From Nereocystis luetkeana (taxonomy: Eukaryota; Sar; Phaeophyceae; Laminariales; Laminariaceae), in the NCBI GenBank assembly GCA_031213475.1, contig JARUPZ010000008.1, positions 10,846,708-10,910,707 on the forward strand: 64,000 nt of DNA, written 5' to 3'. The notes beneath the pieces are model-generated. The model had not been told where the DNA came from. It did no database searches and saw only the letters and a list, made by a program, of their open reading frames with translations. The position numbers and the translations under genes are program-made. Positions 1 to 13,099 of the stretch are shown piece after piece. Within the stretch, counting starts at the first letter, position 1. Each line of letters starts with the position of its first letter.

Positions 1-140
1 ATGTGCACCAAAGCTACCCAGGTGTAGGGTACCGGTATCGAACTAATACTGAGATTTCCTATGTGCTGACAGCATCGAAACAAGATCGAATGTATCGAAA
101 AGTCAGTTGCCGGTATCAAGACCGAAACTACCAAATTCGC

Positions 141-388
141 GAGGCGTTCTACGATAGAGGTTCACCCTAATTGTTCTGAGGCTCCTCACTCAAGGAGCTC
201 CATACCGCACCCGAAAACAAACTTCAGCAAAAGTCGAATTGCATCCAGATGAAAACTCTCATGACCCAAGTATTCAATGACGTCATTTTTGAAATCATTC
301 TTGGAATTCCGACGATTTTGGATTAAGGAGCCCCGTCATTCAGAAAACATTTTAGGGGATATGTGCTACCTCTAACGTAGAACGAGTC
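141..388 (+). mobile_element. Family-A MITE, copy 1
   Basis: Terminal inverted repeat GAGGCGTTCTACGATAGAGG at the left, a diverged copy at the right, and a 4 bp target duplication TCGC at 137-140 and 389-392. No coding capacity. Confidence 0.85.
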
Positions 389-1427
389 TCGCGTACCTCT
401 GGTATTGCGGTAAGGGGTCTACCGGCACCCGGTGTACGTTCGGGTGGCCGTACCGAACCTACCTGAGTTTCGGGTAACCGTAGAAGCCTGCGACTCACAG
501 GAGAACTTGGCGACGAGCCGTTCGAAGCTTGGCGAAGTGTGGCGCCCTGAGGGTCCACGCCACAAACCCGTACGACAGGTTTCCAATGACTTCGGCATTT
601 ATGTGGACTTTCAGACAACGCATACGTAGCGATCGCAACATCCTACAACTAAAGGGCAGAGCCGTCTGAGTCTCACCCGCGTGGGCGCAACTGTTTCATG
701 AGCTATATTCCAGTGTGCCGACCGTGAGCGCTGCATGCTGTTCTCTACACAGAAATCGAAGTATCAAAAGCAATTCGGTTAATATGAGGAAAAAAAACTA
801 TTTGAACTGAACACACGTGAATTATTTTACAATGAACTTGCCAGTGATGGCCTTCGTCGTGGAGGTCAATGGATTGGTTGTTGCAAGAATTTCCACAGAA
901 TTTTAGGCGTGATTATTTGACACGTACCCAGTGGAATTCATGTGGCTCATTCTTCCGCAGGTTTTGTCCAGATTTTTTTTTATCGCTTGATATTGAAACT
1001 ATTTTTGTTTATCCAGACTTGTCACAAAATTGGTTCGGACGAATATACGTCAGAGTACAACAGCAGTCCTATTGAAGGGGCTTGGGTATGGTAGCGGTTT
1101 AGTGCACCACACCAAGCCCCAGATTACTGCCACCTACTCCGCGCATCCTGTTTCTCACTATCAGTTGGCTGATCTTCCACGCCGCAGCCGCGTGTTACGT
1201 ACGACAAACAGGGTTATTATGCCAAATTCGGTTTCATGGTAGTTTGTTTCGTCTTCGTAGAGATGGCGTTGCTATGGCTTGTCTTGACGGACAGAGGGAG
1301 GGAGGCGCCGAGGTCAAAGAAAAAACTTTAATGTCTTCATACCCTCAAATACGAGAGAGGTTTTTTTTTTTGTTTTAATCCACAGCGTCAAGGTGTCAAC
1401 CCCTTCGTGTAATACTGCACTCTGTAT
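389..1427. other. No recognised feature
   Basis: Only short open frames; nothing matches a family or a repeat seen elsewhere in the window. Confidence 0.5.
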
Positions 1428-1524
1428 TTAACCCTTTTAGAACCGCAGTCCCGCTTTGGGGACAAATTACTTAGAATTTGAGTAGGTTGTCCCCAAAACG
1501 GGACTGCGGTTCTAAAGGGGTTAA
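1428..1524. mobile_element. Family-B hairpin MITE, copy 1
   Basis: An almost perfect palindrome. Arms carry TTTAGAACCGCAGTCCCG, GGGGACAA and a short AT-rich loop, bounded by TTAA on each side. Confidence 0.8.
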
Positions 1525-3592
1525 GGGGCCCAACTCACTTTGCATTATGAAGAGGCACGTAACTGTTTTTTATTTCACGCAAAATTTCCTCTTCCGGTGG
1601 GGGGGGGGACACATCTTCGCAAGTAGTATGGACTCGATTTTGATGCTGTACCCGACGGATGTGCCAGGGGGTTTATTACCGAGTATCACGTGCGATAGGA
1701 TAGCACACCCCCTGTGGCGCGTTTCGCCGACGTCGTTTCCCGACAACAACTTGGGGGGTAAGTGCGCCCAACTAAAATAGTGAGTAGTTAGCGTGGACAG
1801 GTCCCATCGAGACATTTCAAGAGATAGTTGAATCGCTCGGCGTCCTCCTTTTTCACGGTGGTCGTTGAGAGCATCTGGGAAAGCCGTCTGAGTGCTCGTG
1901 GTATTGTATCACACGTTTATTATTCGAGTAGTCATGAAGGATTTGATCGTCGAGCCTTGAAAGCGCGTCATCGCCAACACATGCCCGCGCTAAAACCAGG
2001 GAAACATGATCGAACGACCCAGGGAAGCATGTCGCGGGAAGCCGTGACTCCCCAGGATTCACCGGTCGACTGCCTCGGACGGCAGGGCGGACCCCGCTCC
2101 CCCAGGCGCGCCGTTAGTGCGGACCCGTCGAGGCTTGATGTTGGGGCGGAACCCCGAGGCGCGCTCCCGCTGGCGGGGGGGAAATGCCTAAAGAACGAGC
2201 CGAAAACAACCAGTGACATGGAAAGCAAGGACGCGGGCTTCTTGGAGGTCCAGAACAGACATTGGTTTACAGGTGGCGACGGTAGCCACCAGCAATGACT
2301 CGTTGCATCGTATGTTACCAAGTAGTATGCTGTAGTCCGCAATACGTGGGTTGCTTTCCTTTTTTGGCGAAGGTTTAAGTTCCTTCTCGGAACGAGGTTA
2401 AGAAGGGGGGTGGCTCTGTTGCTGCAGCTACTGCTGTGAAGCTCCCGTGGGACACACCCTCAATAGGCGTTGAATTGCGCCGTCGACCTTGAACCCATAG
2501 ACACCACATACCTACTGTACCTACAAACCGGCAGCAAAACGCGCCTACAGTAGCGAGAGGCAGCCCCGTGTTTACCACATCCTCGACGGACCAGCCGGAG
2601 GCTGGCTTTCACGCTGATATGCCGCACGTTTGGAGAAGAACGTGGGTGCTGGGGAGACAGGGCGAAGCACCACTTACTATACGGACGTGTTGTGGTCACC
2701 GGAACGTACGATTTCGCCAAAAATGACCAGCTACAGAACCACAAGGGGAAAACATGGCTTATCGAACCTGCGGTAATTTTTTCTAACGGGGTAGATGCTG
2801 CGTGCCGAATATGATACTCGCCGGGCGTTGCTGATGTTGTTTCTGCTGCTGCGAACTTCGTCGCTCTGGCAGCCTCGGTGCAAGCCAGCGAATTGGCCAA
2901 TTGGCCGTGCCTGTCATCGGTTTCGTGACCTCGGGTATTACAACAAACACGCGACTGACCACGCAGTAGCCCACCGAGAATATGATATGTATATGAACCG
3001 GTAGATACTGATCGCCGGCAGTCCCAGTCAAACAGGGCCATGGCCCCACGACCTGCGTTTGCTGCGTGACCGACCTCTAAAACGTAGGCCTGGGCTGCGC
3101 TCTGCTGCCGCTACTGTCGTCTGAGCTGGATTCGATGTCGTACAGGCAGACTAAGGTCTGGCTACGCGTAGCTAGGTAGCTGCACCGAGTCCTACAGAGA
3201 GGCATCGAACTCCTTCCGTGGCACATTACGCAGCACAGCGCAGTGTGAACCCACCCACAACGGAATACATTTTATGTGCAGCAGGCCTTGGAATCTTACT
3301 ACTGGAAGAACGGCTTCGTTGTGAGCTTGAGCATATATCGTTAACTATTTTTTTGTGCAGCGCTCGCCGCTGGGCACGTCAGTTTCGTCCAACTTGCTTT
3401 GCGCGCACCAACAAAGTGACACTTTCGTTTCTATTGGGCTCCTTCCTAGTGGCGGGCCTATCCTGCACACTCGTTATTATCGCTGTCGTTGTTTCCCTCT
3501 TGACTATTTGTTCCGGGAGCAGCTGCAGCAGCAGTGTATGCACTACGTTATTATACTGAATCTCACGTTAACTATGAAAACGCCATTCAACG
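1525..3592. other. No recognised feature
   Basis: Long frames exist on both strands (for example 1828-2298 plus and 2460-3041 minus) but overlap each other and show no family motif. A decayed element is possible. Confidence 0.4.
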
Positions 3593-4040
3593 AAAACTCA
3601 ATTTCCTCACGTCAAAAATAATAAAAACATACGACTGGATCCTCAGGAACCAGAACCGCGTGTTGGTGGCGGGTCGACCCGTTTACCCGATCCGCTCCAG
3701 GAGGGGGAAAGCGTTACAACGCGTAGATCGGGTAGGCGATCGGTTAACCTTTTACCCTTAAGCTCAACGGACTGAGGGCGAAACAAATTTGCATCGACGG
3801 CAGGACATCGGTCGTTGGTCGTGACTTCGAATATCTCGTCCACCATGTATTGCTTTGTAAGGAAAAGTGAATTTCCTCATGTCATGAATCTGAACAATAG
3901 TACTTCTGGATCCCGCACGAGTGGAAACATGTATTGGTGTCGCCTCGACTCGTGGATCCGTTCCGTCCCAGGGCGGGGGGATTGGTACAAGACTTCGATG
4001 GGGTAAGCGACCGGTTAACCTTTCACCTTTAGCGGAACTC
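3593..4040 (+). repeat. Diverged direct duplication of about 180 bp
   Basis: Units at 3593-3772 and 3863-4040 share AATTTCCTCACGTCA, CTGGATCC, TGGTGGCGGGTCGACCCG-like and CGGTTAACCTTTTACCCTT-like blocks in the same order. Confidence 0.5.
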
Positions 4041-4515
4041 GGTAAGACCTTGACGACTGCAAATGCGGGCCGGTGTGATGAAAAAAAACGCAAAAACCGA
4101 AGTTTGCGCCTGCACTCGGCGTGTGTGTGTTTCTTTTGTCTCGTTCGCAACTACACTACACGCCCATCATCATGACGAACGATTATACCAGAGACGAGCG
4201 TATCCAACAACATACAGACGCGAACGTCGGCGTGTACTTCAATTTTTTTGGTATACTGCAGTACCTGACACCAGGTATCTCTCAAGTGGTGTGTCAACCC
4301 CTCCTCCCCTTTCCAGAGTGTGTGTGCCGTCGAGGTTCCTCACTTGCAATTGTCTTTGCGCAACACGCACGATAACCATTGAGGTGACGATACCCCCGGC
4401 CGACAACTAACCTCTCCAGCCCTTACCTCTTTCACCCCTCGGCGGAGTACAGGTGCCGACGACAGCGAGCACGCACGTGCGCTTTGTTGCATGGCAGACC
4501 ATGCCGAAGCCATAC

Positions 4516-4578
4516 CGCTGTACGTAGTACTGCCATCGCTGTACGTAGTACTGCCATCGCTGTACGTAGTACTGCCAT
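4516..4578 (+). repeat. Perfect 21 bp tandem repeat, three copies
   Basis: Three identical units beginning CGCTGTACGTAGTACTGCC. The core GTACGTAGTAC is nearly self-complementary. It keeps an open frame on the minus strand, but no gene is evident. Confidence 0.9.
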
Positions 4579-5698
4579 CATACTTCATTTCCAATGCGCT
4601 TAGCCGTTGTTTTGGCGAAACGGTCGGCCCTAAGCCTCGCCCCCCAGTGAGGTAGACGCAGTATGGCTTTCGCCCTTTCGGCATTGGACTTTCTTCCTTT
4701 CTTCGCCAGCTTTGATCGTTGTTATATATACACCTCGTGAGTAGGCCACGGTGCCTGCTGGGGACTACCCTGGTTTGTCCACGAGTTTGCCCCGGGCTTC
4801 TGCTGAGTCCAGGGGTGTGCTTGTCATGGTGTAGTTGACTCGTCTCCTCTCGAAGTCATCATATGGCCATGATGGGCAAGAGGAGCAGCTACATTCACTC
4901 CACACCAGTCTAGCCGATAGTTCTCTGCCGCTGCTCGTCCGGTCGTGGCACCCTTTGTTAAGGCCGTGGCGATTTGATCGGTCTGCTGAACAATTTGCCA
5001 GCTGGGGCATCATATGTGTGTCACTGCTGTTGTCTGATTCCGCGATTCTTCGCGGAATGTATTAATATGAACGACTCTGATCGTAACGAGTAAACACGTC
5101 GTATTGTAAACATGACGCAGTATGTAAACATTGTCGGGTAAAGGGTCGGGGAGACGGAACTACTCAAAAGACACCGGGAAAGTCGAAATGTGAGCGAATT
5201 TCGCCCTGGTTAGCTTGATATCATATGCCTCGTGAGTGAAAACTTGTCAAATCCGAAAAATAGCTTTAACTGTTTTATGTTTCGCCTTCACATCGCAGAT
5301 GTTTGCTGGCGTGTCGAACGTATTCGGGGATGCAGATTTTGACAACAACAAAAAAAGTGTTGATCGATTATCTTGCGAACACATGCTGAAAAAGGAAAAA
5401 ATACGGTGTTGAGAGGTACAGAGTAGTTTTCGGTCCGTTTGAAAGTCGTCGATGAAAGGAACCACGTATTCTGTGGAGTTGTTCCTGTGTTTTCATTTGG
5501 ATCCTTTCTCGTTTTAATCTGGGCCAACTCATACTATTCGACGCCAAGCCTTTCGCAGTATGTGCTAATGATGGCAGACGAGCAACCCAACCCACGACAG
5601 GGATTGCTGCTCGTAAATAGTCTCAACATTTCTAACCGGTGTAGCCCCTCAAAATCAATTGCAGGCTGCTGCAGTATATACGACATCTCCACTATTTT
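4579..5698. other. No recognised feature
   Basis: Mixed-composition DNA between the 21 bp tandem repeat and a family-C MITE. No gene signal. Confidence 0.5.
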
Positions 5699-5802
5699 TA
5701 CGGGGGACCACATCAAATAGGACTAACGGTACACACTAACCCCTGTATAGTTCACTATTGTTACTAAAAATATTTGGTCCTGTTTAATATGACCCCCCCG
5801 TA
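5699..5802. mobile_element. Family-C MITE, copy 2
   Basis: TACGGGGGACCACATCAAAT at the left and GTCCTGTTTAATATGACCCC at the right, sharing ATATTTGGTCCT and the ACCCCTGTATAGTTC interior with copy 1. Confidence 0.65.
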
Positions 5803-8164
5803 TTAGTGTAGACGTTTTTGGTGGCCGTGTTGCGCGAGCACATATCCTCTTCGAGGTCATGTTTTCGGTGAGAGATGTTTACCTCTACACCCGAGAAAAA
5901 CTCGGGACAAAAACACCACCCCACTGTCTCCATCTCCGTGGTGGTGGGCCTACCGCGAAACAAGTACAACGGCCGCGTCAAACACTTTTCCTCGTCTACG
6001 AAACACTGTTTTCGTAATGTCTGAGTTGATTCCCCCGCACCTTCCATCCCGTTCGACAGATTTACGCGCCTCCCAGAACAGGAACAAATGCCGTAGAGAC
6101 GGACACTCCCGGCCACTGCACGATGTTTCACCACATGGTGAAGAGCGGCGGAACTTCGATCAGAGCCCAGCTTTCGGATGCGAGCGCGTCTTTCGGCGGG
6201 CCCGACCCAGGTCAGCGATAGCATACATCTGGCCGGCGTGCTTGTGCCGCTCAGGCGAGAGTCCTGAGCTAAACGAGACAATTTCGGGGGGGGGGGGGGG
6301 GGCTATAGTTGCATCTTACGCTTTAAACGTTTGGTCCGCGAGTACCGGAGAAGTGTCTTGGGGTAGGAAGACCTAGCGACAGGTCGCGAGAGTGTGGAGG
6401 TTGGCTGAAGGGTGTGTTTTCACTGTCGAGGTACTGTTGGGTTTGTTCCATGCACATATTAACGTTGACCCCAATCGCGGTTCGAGGCGTCCGTTCATTG
6501 TCTCTTCTTGCTATAGTCAAGGCGGGGGAGGGGGGGGGGGGGGGGGGTGAAGCTGCGGTTAGCCAGCGCAGTGGAGCCATGAATCCATAAAGGTTGGTAC
6601 TACAGAAGACTGGTACTACTACGGCAAAGGGGTAAAAGAGCCCCAATCCCCCTACAGCGTGTGTGGCCCCTCGGGCCAGTGGCTCCGGACCTTACTCAAA
6701 CTCGACACATTATCGTGCCTTGCTTTTACACAATCTTGGTTGATTCACACGAGCTCAGATCGCTTGAGGCAGCGCGCCAAACCACTTCCATGGCAGAGCA
6801 CCAACAGTTCGTAGGAGCTTCAGACCGCGACGAAATAGGTTGGTTCGGCCAAGTGGTTCCGAGCGGATGGGGACTAAAGACCTAAGAGTGACCCCCTCCC
6901 GGTGGCCTTGGCTGGAACGTATCGCCGCTCAACCCCATCTGTCAATGGATATTTTGATTCGTCTAATACTCGCCCGTTGCCCCTCAGGACTCTGCGTGAT
7001 TGGACCTGGAACCCACGAGCCGTGCCTCGATGCGCTACACCACTCGTCTGTCATCGTGGGATACGTCGAATTGCTCAGGTATTTTGAACTTTGCCGTCGT
7101 GATGTTTACGCCTCCCCGTTACCCTATGGCAGACAAACCTTAGGGTTAGATAACGAGGTAATACGAGATACGGGATACAGCTCTGAGCCGATCAACGAAG
7201 ATTATTGGCACAAGGGTAACCGAGCAAAACATTCAAGTCCACATTAGGTTTTTTGGTTCCGAAATAGGAGAGGGGCGACTTAATTCGAGTTAAATCCAAA
7301 CGGAGAAACAAATAATATGTTTCATTTCGTGTGTGACGAAAATCCCAATTCGCGTCAATGCTCGTTGTAGATTCCCGACACGGTGGCGAAAGTGGCTCCG
7401 TTTTGCTCTTTTTTTCGTGTTATCCTTGGTTAGCATATACATAGATATGGGATGCAGATGGTTCTTGAACAAAGAGACAGCGGCCGATGCTTAGGCGTAA
7501 CTCTTGCTTCGCAGGCTTAGTAGACAGTGGGTACAAGGGTTCTCACAGCGCATTTTCACCTCGCAAAACATTGCTAAACTCTTCCAATTGAAAAACGAGA
7601 GTCAATTTGATCTGGTTCGTAAGTCTGCATTGACGTGCTGTGACGGGAGTATTGGAAGCGGGGCGGGAGGGGGGGGGAGAGACGCCGATTGGAATTTGGG
7701 AACGCGATGAAGTGGCAATGGTGTATGACTGTTCCTACCTTTATCGGTGTTCATTGCTCGGGGCTTAAAGTGCTACGTGCTTGATGTACCTTTTGCGGTA
7801 ATGCACATACCAAGTGTTGCTCTCGTTCTATTCGGCGACATACGCAGATGGTGTATGAACGCGTGCTACAAGTGTGATGACGGCTATTGTTGGGTTCCCA
7901 CCGGACTATTCCTGTCGGTGTACGAAATACCGAACAACGCTTCCTCAGTAGCTCTGCCCGTTGAAGACGTTGTCAGGCCAGTTGTGAAGTTTTCGATCCA
8001 ATCCCCGGCTTCACTTCCTGTAGACCGTCGAGCACTCGGTGCGTCGAGGGTAGGTTCGAGTAAAACACCAGGGTTGCTTAGCAATATTACATCCAAGGAA
8101 AAACACCACACTCCCCTGCACCACTGGTCTGGTAGATCTCATTCAAATAGTAAGCACTCCCAGC
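5803..8164. other. Upstream of the sulfotransferase exon; no exon recognised
   Basis: The missing 5' exons of the sulfotransferase are expected here. No PAPS 5'-loop motif was found in any frame. It contains the two G runs. Confidence 0.4.
6286..6547 (+). repeat. Two long G runs
   Basis: A run of 17 G at 6286-6302 and of 18 G at 6530-6547. Nothing else is recognised between them. Confidence 0.9.
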
Positions 8165-8363
8165 GTTCAGCATGCACGACGTTGGCTTGCGGACACCGAC
8201 CCCTCAAAACCTCCGTTCCACGCGCTCGAACGGAAGGCGCCCCATGGAAGCGATCGGTCGCAAGTGCCATTACTTTACGATGATGAGGCACCCCATCGAC
8301 CGGTTGGTGTCGGCGTTCTTCTACTGCCCCGATTCAGGCGACAAGCAGGCCCGCCCGGACAAG
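8165..8363 (+). CDS. 2-O-sulfotransferase-like gene, exon with the PAPS 3'-phosphate loop
   Basis: The text CHYFTMMRHPIDRLVSAFFY followed by CPDSG is the 3'-phosphosulfate-binding motif (R.P..R..S.F.Y) of carbohydrate sulfotransferases. These Golgi enzymes move sulfate from PAPS to polysaccharide hydroxyls. The exon ends GACAAG before GTGAGG at 8364. Its 5' border is unsure: possible acceptors lie at about 8164 and at 8236. The exon with the 5'-phosphosulfate loop (usually 'PKxGGTS') was not found upstream. In a brown alga such enzymes probably act on fucoidans; this is inference. Confidence 0.7.
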
Positions 8364-10541
8364 GTGAGGCGCAACCGAAAAACAAAATTAGTGGCAGGGC
8401 TAGGACAACTTTCTACTGCTTAGTGTATAAAAGATAGCGTGGAGTAAGTGGCCGCCGTGTGAGGTGTTGCTTTTTTTTGTACGTGTGTTTTATGCGATAC
8501 GAGCGCTGCACGTGGCGAAGGGTACAACTAAGGGGGTAGGGATTTTCGTTGAACCAAATACTTGGCGCAATTGCGCGAACGTTGCTCCTCTTCGTCGGTA
8601 GTAGACGGCAGGACGTTGATTTGTTTTACTATGTACAGCCCGTGAAAAATAATGCTAGCGGACGTCGGCACGCTTCGTGGGAGCCCATCAGTTGCCGCAC
8701 CTCCACTGACGACTATGCTTTTCGGTGCTGGACGATATAAAGAGAGGTTTTGGCGCTGTGGAAACGACAGAACACATCGTGTCGAAACCTATAATATTCA
8801 CACCACAGTACGTGTGGTTGGTTAGTCCTGTGGGGCAGACTATGCTGGTTACACCGTCATCATCTGGTCGCCGCTAATGATGTACGACACAAACGCCATC
8901 AACATGAGTCATTGGGGACATGTTGGACGTGTTGCAAGTGGACCACCAGACCTTATTAACAATATAATGTCCCCGCCATTGCTTGAAAATAAGACCCTGA
9001 TCGTTGGCACACGTGCTCTATAAACCCCTGCTACCCGATACGTGATGTATGTTTTGTTTGACCCTAAATATCGTTTTGTCTGATACCCGTTGAGATATTC
9101 ACATCGAAGACAACTACCCTATGTTTGGTATAATGTCAACATTAGTCGCCAAATGTGAGTTACCATCGGCCCTACGTCGTCATTTTTTTCTCCATACTTG
9201 CGCGAACCGTTTTGCCCACATGCCTTGGTGAACACACGAGCGGCTCTCGTTCAGAAAAATAAAAACCTAGGGCTCTGTTCCTAGAAAAAAGCCCGACCAC
9301 TGTTGTTCTTGATGCAGGCACATTGTCGGACGGGACACAATTTCGCCACTAGCACCAGGTCTAGGCCCTTAACAGAAACCGTTACCCACGTGACCCTCTT
9401 CCGTTGCTTTTTACGGGCAGTATGGAAACTTGATATGAGACAATCGAGTAGATGATGCGATCGGCATTCGGGCTGGAATCCATCTGGGGCGATACGCTTG
9501 AACCAGCCTGTAGGGTACCCGGCTTTGCTAGACCCACCGCCCATAGGGTGCCGTCTCGCCCGCGTAGCGGGCAAGACAACGACCACGCGGAAGGACAATA
9601 AGCGAGGGGAACGTGAAATAGCCCTCGTTTATTGACCAGTGCCGCTATATGTCACGCAGGTAGCGCGTTCGAGCGAAACCGTTTCCGATCGACTGGGATC
9701 CTCTCCTAAAAGGAGGACCCATCAAATTTCGCCCCCGAGTATTTTTACTGTCTTTCAAATTAGTATCCGATACGAAGCAATCCAGGGAATGGTCTGATGT
9801 TGCTGAACGACTTGGCTCAAGTGTCTCAGTGTTTGGCTCCGCACGCCTGGATCCTCAAAAGGAAAACATAACCAACATCGGACAAAAACTCGACGCCCGG
9901 GGTATCTCTACGCGGGAATAAGACGTGGTGTTATGCAGGCCATCATTGAACCTTGCGCGGTAAAAACATATTTCCGTGGAAGGAAGCAACCAGTACAGCA
10001 GCGGAGCGAGGAGACAGAAGATACGACCGTGGGGTACCGGGAGTTTTGGTTACCGCACAGATACCCGGCACAAACATAGGGTACTGGTGTGAAGGGGTTT
10101 GAACTTAGCTCCGGGATGCGAGCCCGTGTTGGTGACATTAGTTAGCGTGGTGCGGCGGCAAAATAACTGGAAGACACCACGTCCTCAACGGGTACTAGGA
10201 TTGGATAGTCACAGCATCTTGAACAATTTTCACTACAAATATGAACACAAGTAAGCCAGACAGGCCATCGGAAGATGTGAGGAGAAAGACGGTGAGGCAG
10301 GGCGGGTGAAACAAAAAAGAGTGGGAGTGCTCAAGTTTGGTAATTTTGGCGACATAACGAAGACTGAGTGAGTACGAAGTGCAACGAAGTTGGGTTACTG
10401 CTTTGCAATCGGAGGAGAAACACGGGGGTGAGAACTCTTTGGAGTCACGAAAAAACCGAAAGCGAGCATGGCGTGGCAGGGGATAGACGCATAAAAATTG
10501 CCGTTAAAGGATTAGAAGACTTCGGATAGAGAGCATGTATG

Positions 10542-10756
10542 GAGGCGTTCGACGATAGAGGTATTGATGGCACGCCTATGCTGAACTGTTTCCTGAAACA
10601 TGTCGGAGCGTCAACCGTGTTTCCAAAAATGACGTATATTTAAAAAAAAAATAATATTCATGGGGACTGGCTCGAGTCAGTCTTCGGGTGAGGTGTGAAG
10701 CTCTTTGAGAGAGGGGCGTCGAAAAAGAAGGGTGAACCCCTATCGTAGATTGCCTC
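10542..10756 (+). mobile_element. Family-A MITE, copy 2
   Basis: Ends GAGGCGTTCGACGATAGAGG and ATCGTAGATTGCCTC; target duplication TATG on both sides. The interior keeps the GTCAGTCTTCGGGTGAGG segment seen in other copies. Confidence 0.85.
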
Positions 10757-13085
10757 TATGGCTAATGGAATTGCCAAACAGATGCGAAGTCCTAGGGAGA
10801 ACGAAGGTGACGGGAGGCAGGAAGGTGTAGCAGGATCGATGGGAATAACGGAGACCTTTAGGGTGGCAAAGCAGGCGGAAATAAACGGAAGCAGACGCGA
10901 AAAGAAACCTCGGAGAAGAAGTAATATAATTACCGCGAGCGACAACGGAGGAGGAACAACAGACAAATATAGAGTGGGTAGTGGTACGAAAACGAAGCTT
11001 ACGATAGGGTCATGGAACGTATGTAGTGTAGATTCGCCACGGAAGAGCGCGAAAGGATAAAACTTTAACAACAAGTAAGTAAGCGCCTCCCAGACATGGC
11101 CGGAATGCAAGAGTCCTGGGAGAAAGATGGGGGGGGAATAATATGCGAAGTTGGAGAGTACGCATGGATAGATAAAACTAATAAGGATCATAATAGAAAT
11201 AATAGGGAGGCAAGGGGAATAGGGTCCATAGTCAACGAATACGTGTGTAACAAAAAATTATAAGTCGAAGACGCTACCTTCGACGGAAGGACCCCACCAA
11301 AGATACCAGGGGAGCGGGAAACGAAGTAGATCTTCTTAAGAAGCAGTTGTTTGCCCCCTGAGTTGAAGCGTACTGTAAACGATGTGCAGAGGAAATACAG
11401 AGAAGCAGCAGTAGGTGTCCAGAAGAAAAAACGGCAAGGAGAAGTAGCACCAGTGGCATATTCAAATTCATGGATGGCGAAGGCAAGCAACCTCAATGAA
11501 GAACATTGAGCACTACGGTAAGTAAAAAATACGAATAATGGGGAAGATATTTCGAAGATCATTTAACACAGCGAGAAAAAGACGTTGAACGACAGAGTAA
11601 GGGATCCAGAGTCAGAATGGACTAGGCAGTGCGTAATAAGTGTAGAATGTTCTATCATCGACTTTAGAGTGGTCGGAATTGGACGTAATAAGGAAACAGA
11701 AGTACATGTGGCGGCGAACGTAAAAAGGGCGGAGAATGTTCATGTCAACGAGGATGAGGCGACCCCGGTACGTTTCTGTTGGAAGTGGGCAGAAGAGAAA
11801 TTACCGATCGTAGACCAGTATGCGTACCTCAGAGTAGATATCTCAAACGACTGCTCTTCAGATACACACGTAACACCGGTAACAAGAAAGGGCGAGCGCA
11901 CGTCGGCAAAATATATGCCATTCTAACTGACTGTTACCTAGATACCAGGATTTATGCTGGAGAAGCATGAGAAAGGAGAGCGAAGTTCGTAAACCGGTCG
12001 GATCAGAACAGACGACAGCAGGCGAAAGCGTACTAAGACACTCAAGTGCAACGACTATTACGGGGGGCCATAGTTAATAGGACCTATGGTATAGATAAAA
12101 ACCTGTATGTTTCGCCATTCTTACCTACCAGGGTACAATATTTGGTCCTATCAACTATGACCCCCCGTAATAATACAACAGTGCGAAGAGCAAGACTGAG
12201 AATGCCCCCAGGTGGGGCGAAGGGAGGCATGACAAAGACGGAAGGGTGATATAATGTAAGGAACACACCAAACAAAGAGGTTCCCAGCCGCAGTTGACAG
12301 AGCTGTTGATGGGGAAATCGACCCAAGGGCGAACTAGAAGTTGGTGGGAATGCGCAGTTGAGAGAGTATGAAGGGATATATTGAACCTAGGAGAGATGAT
12401 GCCCGGTGAGAAATTTATGAGAAATTTATTAATAGGAGATTCCAAGATAAAAGTAAAAAAAAGAAAATTACGAAGAAAGGCCAGCGCTGAGAACAGAGGT
12501 GACATCGGAGAAACACTTCGTTATATCCGCGGGATTAGGCTATTATGGGAAGGAGAACGTTTTTACTAGGCCCAATGTACTCGCGAAAACGATTAAAAAA
12601 AAAACTGAGACTACTTCGTGTAGGATAGCTGGACCCTCCAGAAGGAAGGATGAGGTGGAGGAGGAGGAGGGGGTAGATACACCCTATGTACCCGTGTGGC
12701 AAAGCAGTTAGAGGATAGAACACACGTAGGAGGATGGTGTGAAACACACGACATAGGGATGGGATGTGCTAGGTAAGATGAAGGCAGATTACGAACGTGA
12801 CTCTGACGAGTGTGGTACGGCAGACAGCAGCGAGAAAACGACATATACCCTATAAGAGAGATGGTGGCGCCAGGCGGCGAAACCGTAAGAGGGTACGATG
12901 GGCAAATCATTTTCAAGTAATAGATGGAAACAAAGAAATGAGCGTGAATGAGCTCACACGTTGGGGGGGTCTCTATATAGAATAGGAAAGGTGCTCCGTC
13001 TCCAAGGAATGCGCCGTCGCTGATGAACGTCAGACGACGAGGGAAAAAACACACTCACACGAGTACGCCCCCCCCCCCCCCCCCC
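10757..13085 (+). mobile_element. Decayed non-LTR retrotransposon (LINE) with a poly-C 3' end
   Basis: Three reading frames in order show an apurinic-endonuclease-type start (TIGSWNVCS at about 11008) and a later endonuclease piece in another frame (LPDMAGMQESWEKDGG then REARGIGSIVNEYVC, 11088-11250). A linker follows (WGRYFEDHLTQREKD, about 11538-11587), then a reverse-transcriptase 3' part (LPIVDQYAYLRVDISNDCSS, 11801-11860). Frameshifts and stops are frequent, and the central RT with its YxDD box is missing, so it is a dead, internally deleted copy. It ends in a C run at 13069-13085. The 5' side abuts the target duplication of a family-A transposon. Confidence 0.75.
12059..12169. mobile_element. 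Family-C MITE, copy 1
   Basis: Terminal inverted repeats TACGGGGGGCCATAGTTAAT and, inverted, ATCAACTATGACCCCCCGTA, 111 bp in total. It is inserted in the LINE relic. Confidence 0.75.
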
Positions 13086-13099
13086 ACCCCATGTACATA

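Noticed and set aside
1828..2298. 156-codon plus-strand frame
   Set aside because: No recognisable domain, and overlapping minus-strand frames of similar length. Not enough to call a gene.
2460..3041. 193-codon minus-strand frame
   Set aside because: No motif; several frames are open in the same stretch, as expected by chance in GC-balanced DNA.
4516..4578. CRISPR array
   Set aside because: Three identical contiguous 21 bp units without spacers in a eukaryotic context.
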